DNA from: Nitrosomaritimum sp049414205
GTDB lineage: Archaea > Thermoproteota > Nitrososphaeria > Nitrososphaerales > Nitrosopumilaceae
Assembly: GCA_049414205.1 (NCBI GenBank)
Contig: JBMSGE010000002.1
Span: 20,194-84,193 of the forward strand
DNA length: 64,000 bases
Reading direction: 5' to 3'
Part shown: in pieces, positions 23,589 through 32,905 of the stretch
Position numbering within the stretch: the stretch's first letter is position 1
Layout of the letters: every line of letters begins with the position of its first letter
Translations under genes and position numbers: made by a program
The notes under the pieces: model-generated
Seen by the model: the letters and a program-made list of their open reading frames with translations, nothing else
What the model was told of the DNA's origin: nothing
Databases searched by the model: none

Positions 23589-23903
23589 ATGAAATTTTGC
23601 CCCAAATGTGAGGTCAAATTAAAAAAAGATGGTTCTGATCTCAAATGCTCAAAATGTGGATACATCGAAGGTGGTACAATAACTCAGCAAAAAAAAGTAA
23701 CACAAGAAGAATCAACTGAACCATTCAATGTATTTGCCGAAAATGAAGGCGAAGAAGCGTTACCTACAATCAAAATTGAATGTGAAAGTTGTGGAAACGA
23801 CGAAGCTGTTTGGTGGATGTTACAAACACGAAGTGCTGATGAACCTACCACTCAATTTTATAGATGTACAAAGTGCAAATACACTTGGCGTAATTACGCA
23901 TAA
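23589..23903 (+). CDS. tfs: Transcription factor S (TFIIS-like cleavage factor)
   Basis: 104 residues: N-terminal zinc ribbon (CPKC, CSKC) like RPB9, acidic linker, and a C-terminal TFIIS-type ribbon (CESC, CTKC) with the catalytic acidic pair in RSADEP. TFS inserts these acidic residues into the polymerase funnel to stimulate RNA cleavage after backtracking. Both ribbons are intact. Operon with rpoL. Confidence 0.93.
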   Translation: MKFCPKCEVKLKKDGSDLKCSKCGYIEGGTITQQKKVTQEESTEPFNVFAENEGEEALPTIKIECESCGNDEAVWWMLQTRSADEPTTQFYRCTKCKYTWRNYA

Positions 23904-23938
23904 CGTTTAACTGGAACTTAAAGTCACTCAAAATAAGT

Positions 23939-24685
23939 TTGACTTTTGGAGCAAAAACAAGTGGTTCAGATGATCTTAAAGCAATCATTTCAGCTATATC
24001 TACACTTGTAGAGGAAGCTACATTCGTTGCAACATCAGAGGGCATAACATTTAGAGGAATGGATCCATCCCATGTTGCTCTGATTGATATTTCATGGCCT
24101 AACTCTGCATTTGAAAAATACGAATGTGATAGCGATATAAAATTTGGTGTTAGAATTGATGAATTTTCTAAACTTATCAAGAGAGCCGATAAGAAAGACA
24201 GTATTGAGATCAACATCTCTGAGCAAAATATGTTGCTAGTTACAGTTGGAAAAAATAAAAAATACAAAATGCGTTTAATTGAAAGTTCTGCAACTGATAC
24301 ACCATTACCCAAGATTCCATATAACTCAAAAATTACATTATCATCTTCTATGTTTGATAAAATATTAGGTGATGTACAAGTGGTTTCAGATTATCTAACC
24401 ATCCATACAGCTGATTCCAAAGCAGATTTTTCTGGAAAAGGAGATTCAGGAGAAGTAATAATTGATCTTGAACCAGACAGTGACGATATTAAAGAAATAA
24501 CTTCAACTGAGGACAGTACAGGCACATATAGTCTAGAATATCTTAACCCAGTCGTTAAAGCCGTGGGTACTACTGCAGGGCAAATTACCTGTGAATTTTC
24601 AAGCGCAAAACCTCTTAGAATTGAATTCAAGGTAGCAAACATTGGAAGAATTCACTTCTATTTGGCACCACGCGTGGAAAGTTAA
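23939..24685 (+). CDS. pcn: DNA polymerase sliding clamp PCNA
   Basis: 248 residues, TTG start, full length. DLKAIISAISTLVEEATFVATSEGITFRGMDPSHVALIDI is the standard N-terminal clamp motif (first helix, GMDPSHV), and LRIEFKVANIGRIHFYLAPRVES the C-terminal strand. Homotrimeric ring on DNA that tethers replication and repair enzymes. Only one PCNA is seen here, in keeping with homotrimer forms in this phylum. Confidence 0.94.
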   Translation: MTFGAKTSGSDDLKAIISAISTLVEEATFVATSEGITFRGMDPSHVALIDISWPNSAFEKYECDSDIKFGVRIDEFSKLIKRADKKDSIEINISEQNMLLVTVGKNKKYKMRLIESSATDTPLPKIPYNSKITLSSSMFDKILGDVQVVSDYLTIHTADSKADFSGKGDSGEVIIDLEPDSDDIKEITSTEDSTGTYSLEYLNPVVKAVGTTAGQITCEFSSAKPLRIEFKVANIGRIHFYLAPRVES

Positions 24686-24720
24686 AGCATTTAAAGATAA
24701 AATAATCCAGATATTTTGAA

Positions 24721-26124
24721 TTGAAACTTGTACTAAAATATGGTGGAACATCAATTTCCTCAGCAAAGGATATTCAAAATGTTGCAAAACATATTCATTC
24801 ATTATCAAAACAAAATCAGCTTGTAATTGTATGCTCAGCAATCAGTGATACTACTGATGATTTAATTGAAATATCTCAATCTATAAAGAAAGAAAATAAG
24901 AAAAAAGCAGAACAATTAGCAAAGAACATTGGAAAAAGACACCAAAAATTAGCCAAAGAGACAATCAAGAAGACTCCAATAAGAAAAAAATTACTCCAAA
25001 CCTTTGATGAATACTTTACTGAACTTACAGCACTAATTGATGGTATGGTGTTATTGGGAGAAGTGACTCCAAGGTCAATGGATTACTTATTTTCATTTGG
25101 AGAACGCCTTTCGATACAATTAATCTCAGCAGCAATAAATGATCTAGGAAAAAAATCAATTGCACTTACGGGAAAAGAAGTGGGAATAGTTACAGATTCA
25201 AATTTTGGTGAATCCAAACCCCTTATGGATACAACAAGACTCAGAGTTTCAAAGACTTTGGATTCTGCATTTTTGAAAAAAACAATTCCTGTAATAGGTG
25301 GTTTTGTTGGAGCGGATCAACACGGTCATGTAACAACTTTTGGAAGAGGTGGCTCTGATTATTCAGCCACTATCATAGGATCATGCATTAAAGCTGATGA
25401 GATTTGGTTAATGAGCGACGTTGATGGACTAATGACTGCAGATCCAAAGATAGTAAAAAGTGCAAAATTACTAAAAGAAGTATCATATGTAGAAGCAATT
25501 GAGATGGCTATGTTTGGAGCAAAGCAAATCCACCCACGAACCTTTGAACCTCTATTAGCAAAAAAAATTCCAATGAAAATAAGAAGTTCATTTAATATTG
25601 AAAATGAAGGAACTCAAGTAACTTCATCTCCATCTATATCTGTTAGAAACACTGTAAAATGTGTCAGCAACGTTTCTCATAATGGACTAATAGATATTCG
25701 TGGAGGAAGCATGATTGGAACTCCTGGAACTGCCGCGAAGATTTTTGCAACATTAGCTAATGCGGGAATCAATGTAATGATGATATCTCAAAACCCATCT
25801 GAATCAAGTATTACAATTGTTGTAAAAAATACAGATCTTGATAAAGCTGTAAACAAGTTAGAGATGGAACTTTTAGGAAAAATAATCAAAAAACTTGAAA
25901 TCACAACTGATATGGCTATAATTGCCCTAATTGGTTCTGGAATGCGCGGAACAGTTGGTGTTGCCTCAAAGGTTTTTGGTTCAATGCAAAAAAACAAAGT
26001 GAATGTTTCAATGATCACCCAAGGCTCATCCGAACTGAACCTTGCTTTTGTAGTAAAAAATTCTGACGCAAAAACAGCTGTACAGGCATTACATAATGAA
26101 TTTGAGCTTTCTAAAATCAACTAA
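24721..26124 (+). CDS. lysC: Aspartate kinase
   Basis: 467 residues, TTG start. N-terminal kinase domain with LVLKYGGTSISSAKDI and the substrate-binding TTFGRGGSDYSAT, VDGLMTADPKIV; C-terminal tandem ACT domains (GSMIGTPGTAAKIFATLANAGINVMMIS and GVASKVFGSMQKNKVNVSMIT) that mediate feedback control. Catalyses the first step to lysine, threonine and methionine. TTTAAAG element about 27 bp upstream suggests a leaderless mRNA. Confidence 0.94.
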   Translation: MKLVLKYGGTSISSAKDIQNVAKHIHSLSKQNQLVIVCSAISDTTDDLIEISQSIKKENKKKAEQLAKNIGKRHQKLAKETIKKTPIRKKLLQTFDEYFTELTALIDGMVLLGEVTPRSMDYLFSFGERLSIQLISAAINDLGKKSIALTGKEVGIVTDSNFGESKPLMDTTRLRVSKTLDSAFLKKTIPVIGGFVGADQHGHVTTFGRGGSDYSATIIGSCIKADEIWLMSDVDGLMTADPKIVKSAKLLKEVSYVEAIEMAMFGAKQIHPRTFEPLLAKKIPMKIRSSFNIENEGTQVTSSPSISVRNTVKCVSNVSHNGLIDIRGGSMIGTPGTAAKIFATLANAGINVMMISQNPSESSITIVVKNTDLDKAVNKLEMELLGKIIKKLEITTDMAIIALIGSGMRGTVGVASKVFGSMQKNKVNVSMITQGSSELNLAFVVKNSDAKTAVQALHNEFELSKIN

Positions 26125-26157
26125 AATAATTTAAAGGAACAAAATCAGAGAGTCTCA

Positions 26158-27618
26158 TTGAACAAACTTCTAGTTGTCTCCATTTTAGTAATTTTTGTAA
26201 CTGGGATAATGATCGTTTCAACCATATCAGATCAATTTGTTGATGCAAATTCCCGAAAAAAAATCCATTTCACTCAAACGATATCATCAATAGAAGATCC
26301 AGGTCAAGGTCATGAAGGACATCAATTAGCGATAATTTTGTACCCAAGTGAAGGTACAATTTATGACGGATCCCTAACTTTTACGTCAAGTGAGCCTGTC
26401 CAGATAGTTGTTCTTCATGAAATCACTGAGAACGACGTCAAAGGCCAACCTACCTGGACAATCGATGGAGACAAAATCTATGGTTTATCATTAATTGAAA
26501 GAGGAACAAAATCTGACTCTTTTGAATTTACAGGAGCAGCTTTGGCTCTCCATTCTCCTAATTCTAAATTTACTTCAACTGTTAGTGTTGATGGTTGGAT
26601 AAGAGGACAACCAACTGAAATTATAATGCAACAAATTGAATACGAAAAAGAAGAACCATCTTTTTCATTATCAAAAACTAATGTACCTGCAACCATTCCA
26701 CTACACAAAGGAATTTTTAATTCAAGTTCTGTTTTCTATATAATTACAGATGCAAGTGACAAAGAAACTGCAGAAATAATTACAGAGAAACAAGATTGGA
26801 AAGTAGAACTAGCACCTCCTATTGCCGATGCACCAGAAACTGCACTTCAACAAATTTTTGTTTTTAGAAATGGAGTTTCAGGTGGAGGAATTTACGGATA
26901 TCAAGATGAAGTATTTTCAAGTACTCCAGCTCAGGAAGACCAGTATAGTGCATTAAGTTCAATTGTAGAGGTTACGTGGAAAAAAGGACAAAATAAAATT
27001 ATTTTTGAGTCTGCCGAAGAAGTCTTAGAAGCACATGAGGGTGGAAGAATAGAATTCAATGAAACTGGTATTGTAATTAATACTCCGCAAATTATTTGGC
27101 CAGAAGGTAAAATGACCGTTAGAGAAGATTCAGAAATTACTGATGAAACCTCATACATCGGAGGACAAATTGTAGAAATCAATGAAGAGGAAATGACGGT
27201 AACGTTCATCGCACATCGAGGATGGGGTCCTGATGGAAGAACTATCTATTACATCGTAACAGATGCTACGCCTAGCGCTCCTGCAGAAATGATGGGCGTG
27301 ACATATTCTCCTACATCTGCAGAATTAATAGCAAATTCAGCAGCAGTAGATTTGTTCCAATTCAAAAATGGGGTAAAAGGATCAGGACCAATGGGATTCC
27401 AGCCAGGAATAGCATCTGCTGCCCCTGGCGATGAGAATTATAGTCCAATTTGGAGAATCTATAATGTAGAGTGGAACGATCCAAAAAATGCAAAAATTCT
27501 TGAAACAAGATTTGACATAGATTCTTTTAGTGAAGAGGATCTGTTAACAGTAAGTATTGCACGTCCAATGAATAGTGATCATTTAGTAAACTGCCCTTTC
27601 ATCGATCCTTTTCAATAA
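26158..27618 (+). CDS. Secreted protein with duplicated DUF7482-like domain
   Basis: 486 residues, TTG start, signal peptide or anchor at 1-30. Two copies of one domain are visible: FYIITDASD ... FRNGVSGGGIYGYQDEVFSSTPAQEDQYSALSS (from residue 193) and YYIVTDATP ... FKNGVKGSGPMGFQPGIASAAPGDENYSPIWR (from residue 364). The second keeps more of the conserved glycines. I associate this with the domain called DUF7482 in thaumarchaeal secreted proteins. The N-terminal third has His-rich GQGHEGHQ and could bind metal. Role unknown. Confidence 0.7.
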   Translation: MNKLLVVSILVIFVTGIMIVSTISDQFVDANSRKKIHFTQTISSIEDPGQGHEGHQLAIILYPSEGTIYDGSLTFTSSEPVQIVVLHEITENDVKGQPTWTIDGDKIYGLSLIERGTKSDSFEFTGAALALHSPNSKFTSTVSVDGWIRGQPTEIIMQQIEYEKEEPSFSLSKTNVPATIPLHKGIFNSSSVFYIITDASDKETAEIITEKQDWKVELAPPIADAPETALQQIFVFRNGVSGGGIYGYQDEVFSSTPAQEDQYSALSSIVEVTWKKGQNKIIFESAEEVLEAHEGGRIEFNETGIVINTPQIIWPEGKMTVREDSEITDETSYIGGQIVEINEEEMTVTFIAHRGWGPDGRTIYYIVTDATPSAPAEMMGVTYSPTSAELIANSAAVDLFQFKNGVKGSGPMGFQPGIASAAPGDENYSPIWRIYNVEWNDPKNAKILETRFDIDSFSEEDLLTVSIARPMNSDHLVNCPFIDPFQ

Positions 27619-27670
27619 AAATTCATTTCAGTAAAGGGATAAATTACTTGAAAAAAGTTTTACTGTAAAA

Positions 27671-28465
27671 TTGACTGGTAAACTCTACATTGTAGGTGTT
27701 GGTCCTGGACACCACGATCATATGACTTTTAGAGCAAAAGAGGCTATCACAGAAAGCAATACCATAGTTGGTTATGAAACGTATGTCAATTTGGTTTCAG
27801 ACCTAATTGAAGGAAAGGAAGTACATCGATATGCAATGACTCAAGAAGTAGAACGTGCACACCAATGTATTGATCTGGCAAAGTCAGGCAAAATAGTATC
27901 TCTGGTATCAAGTGGAGATCCGGGAATTTATGGAATGGCTGGATTGATTTATGAAACATTAGCCGAATCTGGTTGGAATCCCAAAGATGACTTGCAAGTT
28001 GAAATAGTACCAGGAGTATCTGCATTGAATTCGTGTGCTTCTATAATTGGTTCACCACTGATGACAGATTTTGCAGTTGTAAGTATGAGTGATTTATTGG
28101 TTCCATGGGAAGTAATCCAAAAACGAGTTGAGGCAGCAGCACAAGGTGATTTTGTGATTGTAATTTACAATCCTGCAAGTAAAAAAAGAATACACCAACT
28201 ACAAGATACACGAAAGATGTTACTCAAATATAGAAAACCTACAACTCCAGTAGCAATTATCAAAGGCGCATTTAGAAATTCACAATCAGTAGTTATGACT
28301 ACCTTAGAAGATTTACCTAATTATTCAGACGAATTAGGTATGATTAGTACTGTAATAGTAGGAAATTCTTCAACATACAATTATCAAGACTTGATGATAA
28401 ACCCAAGAGGGTATAAATCAAAATATAATTTGGAAGAACAAACTAATCCTAATCTTAAAGTCTAA
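27671..28465 (+). CDS. cbiH: Precorrin-3B / cobalt-factor III C17-methyltransferase
   Basis: 264 residues, TTG start, one SAM-dependent tetrapyrrole methylase domain. Starts with KLYIVGVGPGHHDHMTFRA, then NTIVGYETYV, the SSGDPGIYGMAGL motif and IVPGVSALNSCASIIGSPL, all characteristic of CbiH/CobJ, which methylates C17 and contracts the corrin ring in cobalamin synthesis. No other ring-modifying genes adjoin it; bluB lies 9 kb away. Ends 4 bp inside the convergent tyrS. Confidence 0.9.
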   Translation: MTGKLYIVGVGPGHHDHMTFRAKEAITESNTIVGYETYVNLVSDLIEGKEVHRYAMTQEVERAHQCIDLAKSGKIVSLVSSGDPGIYGMAGLIYETLAESGWNPKDDLQVEIVPGVSALNSCASIIGSPLMTDFAVVSMSDLLVPWEVIQKRVEAAAQGDFVIVIYNPASKKRIHQLQDTRKMLLKYRKPTTPVAIIKGAFRNSQSVVMTTLEDLPNYSDELGMISTVIVGNSSTYNYQDLMINPRGYKSKYNLEEQTNPNLKV

Positions 28466-29508
28466 TAGCTCTTCTTTATTGCCTCAAACAATTCATCACT
28501 AAGATTCAAGTTGTCCCTAATCGGTGCAACAACTTTTACCAAATAATTTCCAACTGTTTGTTTTAGATCGGTAGGATGTAACTTCTTTTCAGCAAAATCT
28601 GATTCTAGTTTACTGTAATCCGTATATTCCACATTACCGCCAAATTTTTCTGGTCTTTCTACTTTCATTTCCTTAAATTCGTGTAAAATAATATTTTTTG
28701 AAATTTCTAGTAATGGATTATTCCCAATGTTACCTTCTTCACACCATGCCTTCTTTATTTTAGATCTAATCTCATCATCTGTATTATGAATAAAGATTCC
28801 TGAATTGGGATCAGATTTACTCATTTTACCTAACACTTGTGAATCATTTGCATCAGTAGGTTTTGATAATCCTGGTAATAATTTATGATGAACAGCAATT
28901 GGAACTTTCCAATTCATTTTTGGAAAAATTTCCCTTACTAACATGTGTATTTTTCTTTGATCCATACCAGCATGAACAATATCCAAATCAAGAGAATGAA
29001 TGTCTACAGCTTGCATTGGTGGATAAAGTAATTTAGCAAGATCAATTTTAGATTCATCTTCTGATCTACCCATTATTGTAAGCGTCCTCATTGTTCTTTT
29101 GAGAGACATATGTTTTGTAAATTTCATAAACTCTTTCCAGTATTCTTTTCTTGAATCATAAAGATCAGAACCAAGTACAATTTTTGCATCAGGACAAACT
29201 AGTTTGAAAGCATCTGCGTAATACTTTGAAACACTTGTAATGGTATCCCAGTCCCCACCCAACTTATCATTAATCATTGTATGCCAATCTGCAAGAAATA
29301 TCGTACAATTAACACCGGCTTTTACGAAATCATTAATTTTAAAACCTGTACTGATTAGGCTGCCTAAATGCAAAAAACCAGATATCTCAAGACCAATGTA
29401 GTGCTTTGGTGAAGAATTTGTCTTGAATAATTCAATTAATTCCTCATGAGTAACTACTTCCTCAGTAGGAGGTCTCTCTATCAGATTAACCTTTTCAGAT
29501 ATATCCAA
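28462..29508 (-). CDS. tyrS: Tyrosyl-tRNA synthetase
   Basis: 348 residues, archaeal size. HIGH-like motif in YIGLEISGFLHLGSLI, the tyrosine-binding DWHTMINDKL and VHAGMDQRKIHMLVRE segments, and KMSKSDPNSGIF. Catalyses ATP-dependent charging of tRNA-Tyr. The KMSKS form and the YIGxExSG pattern favour TyrRS over TrpRS. Monocistronic. Confidence 0.92.
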   Translation of the reverse strand: MDISEKVNLIERPPTEEVVTHEELIELFKTNSSPKHYIGLEISGFLHLGSLISTGFKINDFVKAGVNCTIFLADWHTMINDKLGGDWDTITSVSKYYADAFKLVCPDAKIVLGSDLYDSRKEYWKEFMKFTKHMSLKRTMRTLTIMGRSEDESKIDLAKLLYPPMQAVDIHSLDLDIVHAGMDQRKIHMLVREIFPKMNWKVPIAVHHKLLPGLSKPTDANDSQVLGKMSKSDPNSGIFIHNTDDEIRSKIKKAWCEEGNIGNNPLLEISKNIILHEFKEMKVERPEKFGGNVEYTDYSKLESDFAEKKLHPTDLKQTVGNYLVKVVAPIRDNLNLSDELFEAIKKSY

Positions 29509-29603
29509 ATCAAAACAACCTCCAAAAGGTAAACCTATAAAGATTCTGACAATTCATCTGATCCAAATAATAAACTCGAATTTTTTAAAATCTACACTCT
29601 CAA

Positions 29604-29792
29604 TCATTTACAATTTTTTTTATGTTTTCTTAGATCATCAGAGTAATCAAACTCTGCACCACATACACGACATTTCTCTTTTTTCTTATTGTGGGCCTTT
29701 TCTTGATGTTTTTTTAATTTCTCAGGATCAGGCAAAATGGTCCCACATTTCTTACACTTTGTTTCATTTTTACTAGAACCAAATAATCCCAT
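29604..29792 (-). CDS. Two C2H2-type zinc-finger mini-protein
   Basis: 62 residues from ATG 29792 (ATG 29801 also possible). Two fingers: CKKCGTILPDPEKLKKHQEKAH and CRVCGAEFDYSDDLRKHKKNC (second ends Cys instead of His), linked by a Lys-rich stretch. Probably binds nucleic acid. Monocistronic, just upstream of nothing on its strand. Confidence 0.7.
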   Translation of the reverse strand: MGLFGSSKNETKCKKCGTILPDPEKLKKHQEKAHNKKKEKCRVCGAEFDYSDDLRKHKKNCK

Positions 29793-29839
29793 ATTGACCA
29801 TTATTTAATAAACGAAAAGATAGTTTAATCTTTTGAAAA

Positions 29840-30424
29840 TTAAGCTTCTGAATCTAAACTCTTTCTGGGTCTGGTACTAAGGTAAAATGCATGAGCACTA
29901 ATGATAAAGGCTGAAAGAAATACCTTTGTTGCAAATACTAGATTCCATGGCCTATCAGGATCTGGATATGCCACTGAAAGTCTATCTATATCTGGAACTA
30001 TGCCCTCAATAACCCCTGCAGTAATTTTTGCATTTAATACCGTAAAATTATACAAAACCTCATACAAAGTTATAATCGCAAATCCTAAAAGCATTAACTG
30101 AAGTAATGCCATTCTTACTCCTACAATTTTATTTCCGGCAGTTCTTTTCCATCCAATCCTTGAAACGCAATACCACCCAATAATTGTAGAAAAGAATATC
30201 CAAGTAGATACTCTTGCAAAATTCTCAAAAGGAATTACTGTGTTATGTATGGCTTCTCCCATGACATAGGTTCCATTTTCCAGCCATTCTATCATAGTTA
30301 CATAAACACCATAAACAAGAGAAGATACCATTATGAAACCACAAACATAAAAAATATACAAAAAAACTTTGTATGATGCATCTGATTCTTGAAGATGGCG
30401 TGGTTTCATTATGCGATTTGCCAA
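29840..30424 (-). CDS. Multi-pass membrane protein, 194 aa
   Basis: Four predicted membrane helices (about 21-43, 68-88, 101-125, 160-180) separated by short loops; the loop after helix 3 contains VPDIDRLSVAYPDPDRPWN. No residues obviously binding haem or copper. No family recognised, though it looks specific to this lineage. Divergent from the MtrA-like gene. Confidence 0.65.
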   Translation of the reverse strand: MANRIMKPRHLQESDASYKVFLYIFYVCGFIMVSSLVYGVYVTMIEWLENGTYVMGEAIHNTVIPFENFARVSTWIFFSTIIGWYCVSRIGWKRTAGNKIVGVRMALLQLMLLGFAIITLYEVLYNFTVLNAKITAGVIEGIVPDIDRLSVAYPDPDRPWNLVFATKVFLSAFIISAHAFYLSTRPRKSLDSEA

Positions 30425-30553
30425 ATTTTGAAATATAAAAATTCATAGCTTGATAAAATAGGTATAAAGAGCAAATAGGAAAGAAATGTTATTGAAAATA
30501 TCCTTTAAGATGAAGATCAACGGAATAATAAGAAATTTTGTGGAGTTTTTTTC

Positions 30554-31021
30554 ATGAATGATCTAGGAAATTGGATAGGTGAAATATGTGCTGTATTGCT
30601 TCCCATAAACGAGAAATCCTATAATGGAAATTCAAATTCATCTATCGCAGTTTGTACACTTTCAAGCATAGATCTACTTAGGAAGATATCCAATTCCGAT
30701 CTTATGAGCGAAATTTCCATAGTAGGACGACTCCTTTCTGAAAATAAAGGAATTGATGAAATAATACGATACATCAATCAAAATCAAAATATAAAAAAAA
30801 TTATAATTTGTGGTAAAGAGGTATGGGGACACAAGGCAGGACATTCTTTGTTTCAATTACATCAAAATGGAATAGATAACAATAATAGAATTATCGGATC
30901 GAAAAGTCCTGATCCTATTTTATCTGTAAAACATTCTGAGATTAGTTATTTTCAAAAAGAAATAAAATTAATAAATCTAATTGGGGAAACTAATCCTGAA
31001 AAAATTTTTCAATACATCTAA
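30554..31021 (+). CDS. MtrA-like corrinoid-binding protein
   Basis: 155 residues, matching the cytoplasmic domain of tetrahydromethanopterin S-methyltransferase subunit A. Shows CGKEVWGHKAGHSLFQLHQNGID, with H93 at the position of the cobalt-ligating His of methanogen MtrA, and an IVGRLLSENKGIDEIIRYI helix. The C-terminal membrane anchor of MtrA is missing. No other mtr subunits are near. It could carry cobalamin in a methyl-transfer or storage role; cobalamin biosynthesis genes occur in this window. Its 3' end overlaps the dUTPase gene by 4 bp. Confidence 0.75.
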   Translation: MNDLGNWIGEICAVLLPINEKSYNGNSNSSIAVCTLSSIDLLRKISNSDLMSEISIVGRLLSENKGIDEIIRYINQNQNIKKIIICGKEVWGHKAGHSLFQLHQNGIDNNNRIIGSKSPDPILSVKHSEISYFQKEIKLINLIGETNPEKIFQYI

Positions 31022-31374
31022 TACCCAGTTCTTTGTCGTTCCCGGTTGATTTCATTTTTTCTTTTGTATTCATCTACAATATCATCTGGAGTTAAATTAA
31101 GTTCCAATGATGCTTGAACAACAAAATGCCAGATATCAATTAATTCTTCTCGGGCTTCGGCCTCATTAAATTCTGTTGGGGTTTTCCACCATTTCCAATT
31201 TGTAGTTCGTTGTAACTCAACAGCTTCATGCATAATTGCAGTACATAACGCAGAAACTCGTCCCTCCGAATCCTTTGGATATCTATCTAAATTCATCATT
31301 TCTGATAATCCTTTTTGTAATTGGAATATTTTTTCTAGTCTATCATCCGTTTTTTCAGATGCTTCTTGAGACAT
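31018..31374 (-). CDS. dUTPase-like all-alpha NTP pyrophosphatase
   Basis: 118 residues. Metal-binding motifs HEAVELQR (ExxxE) and REELIDIWHFV (ExxxD), with NWKWWKTP between, match the dimeric dUTPase/MazG superfamily. Likely hydrolyses dUTP or a non-canonical NTP to keep the nucleotide pool clean. Convergent with the MtrA-like gene, upstream of a PfkB kinase. Confidence 0.8.
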   Translation of the reverse strand: MSQEASEKTDDRLEKIFQLQKGLSEMMNLDRYPKDSEGRVSALCTAIMHEAVELQRTTNWKWWKTPTEFNEAEAREELIDIWHFVVQASLELNLTPDDIVDEYKRKNEINRERQRTGY

Positions 31375-31416
31375 TGAATATTTTCTTTGACTAAATTATT
31401 TAAGTTAAATCTTTTT

Positions 31417-32310
31417 TTAGAATCTAATCATTTTTTCATATAATTTAACTCGTTTTGTAATGTCTGATTTTTTTAATTGCAGTAAACCATCCAACCCATA
31501 TTTTTCAACTGCAAAGGAACCTAACACATTTCCATATACTACGGCTTTTTTTATTTCTGAGAGGCTAGTTGATTTTTTACTAGCTAAATATCCAATCATA
31601 GCTCCTGCAAAAGAGTCTCCAGCACCTGTAGGATCTACAACATCTTCTAATGAGAAGCCTGCTGATGGAAATATTACATCATCAAAAAACATCAAAGAAC
31701 CATGCTCACCCTTTTTTATAATCACATATTTTGCTCCCCAATTCATCATTTTTTTAGCACATTTTATCAAATTGAATTCCTTGGTAAGGAGTTTTGCTTC
31801 TTCGTCATTTATGACAACAGCATCTACTGCTTTAATCATTTTAATGACTGAATCTCTCTTGGTTGATATCCAAAAATCAATAGTATCACACATTGAAAAT
31901 TTAACGTTATCAAATTCTTTTATTAAATTGGTATTTTGATCAGGGTCATTATTTGCAAGATATACAAATTGTGATTTTTTATATTCATCAGGTACACTTG
32001 GTTTAAAATTTTCAAGAACATTTAGTTCTGTCTTTAAAGTTTCTCTAGTACTCAAAGTATTATCAAATTTACCATCATACCGAAATGTTTTTCCTTCTTT
32101 AATTGTAAATCCTTTCAAGTCTAAATGTTTAGATAGAACTTTTTGGTGTTCTTTTGGAAAGTCTTTTCCAACAACTGCAATCAATCCTGTATTTACAAAA
32201 TTACTAGCAGAAATTGCAGCAAAGGTGGCAGCTCCGCCCAACACATTTTTTAAAATTTTCTTTGGAGTTCTTATGGTATCTATAGCGGTAGAACCAAAAA
32301 CTGTAAGCAT
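31417..32310 (-). CDS. PfkB-family carbohydrate/nucleoside kinase
   Basis: 297 residues. LTVFGSTAIDTI start, GGAATFAAISAS substrate-binding segment, and the C-terminal PfkB signature DPTGAGDSFAGAMIGYL with catalytic Asp. Ribokinase-like sugar or nucleoside kinase; the substrate is uncertain. It follows the 150-aa secreted-protein gene by 10 bp, so the two may share an mRNA. Confidence 0.87.
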   Translation of the reverse strand: MLTVFGSTAIDTIRTPKKILKNVLGGAATFAAISASNFVNTGLIAVVGKDFPKEHQKVLSKHLDLKGFTIKEGKTFRYDGKFDNTLSTRETLKTELNVLENFKPSVPDEYKKSQFVYLANNDPDQNTNLIKEFDNVKFSMCDTIDFWISTKRDSVIKMIKAVDAVVINDEEAKLLTKEFNLIKCAKKMMNWGAKYVIIKKGEHGSLMFFDDVIFPSAGFSLEDVVDPTGAGDSFAGAMIGYLASKKSTSLSEIKKAVVYGNVLGSFAVEKYGLDGLLQLKKSDITKRVKLYEKMIRF

Positions 32311-32320
32311 TTATTAAAAA

Positions 32321-32773
32321 TTAATTCTGATGTATAAATTCTCTTGCTTGTTCTTCTGTTGGATAATACACAAATGGAACATCAATAGTTGAAAACAATA
32401 CATCATACTTTGTTATTCCACTAATTTTTACTATGGGAACATCATCTGATTCCAAATTAGATTCTGTTTGGAATGTTCCTCGAACTGATTTATTACTTAA
32501 TGCTGGCAAAGTAAAAGGCTCTAACTGTCCTTCACCAATAGTCTTACCATCTGCTATTACAAAAAAGTCCGTTTCACCTGCAGTTAAAATCAACAAGGAA
32601 GGATTATCAAATTCAAGCTGTACATTATATGCTGCTTTTTGATCATTTTCTTCTATTAGATCACTTTCTGTAATTACTACGCCTATCTGTGAGGCTAAAG
32701 CATATTGAGAATAGCCAAACACGCTCATGCCTATGACAAATACAATGATGACAGCTTTTCTGGAATTTTCCAT
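32321..32773 (-). CDS. Exported LEA14-like protein, 150 aa
   Basis: N-terminal signal or anchor helix (about 7-27) and one beta-sandwich with AAYNVQLEFDNPSLLILTAGETDFFVIADGKTIGEGQLEPFTLPALSNK, the pattern of a LEA type-2/WHy domain. Related in plan to the 38175 protein. Probably attached to the outer membrane face. Role unknown. Confidence 0.65.
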   Translation of the reverse strand: MENSRKAVIIVFVIGMSVFGYSQYALASQIGVVITESDLIEENDQKAAYNVQLEFDNPSLLILTAGETDFFVIADGKTIGEGQLEPFTLPALSNKSVRGTFQTESNLESDDVPIVKISGITKYDVLFSTIDVPFVYYPTEEQAREFIHQN

Positions 32774-32905
32774 GTGTGACTATCTGAAAATTCCTTTTTA
32801 ATCCAAAAGAGAAAAAATTCCAATAACATGTGTAAAAATTTTGATCTAGTCTTTAAGCTCATTAGAGCTAACAGGATAAATTAAAACTCCTTAAACTAGG
32901 AATTG

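Noticed and set aside
27600..27671. Cobalamin riboswitch before cbiH
   Set aside because: Only about 50 bp separate it from the previous gene, with no structured GC-rich element; such riboswitches are not expected here.
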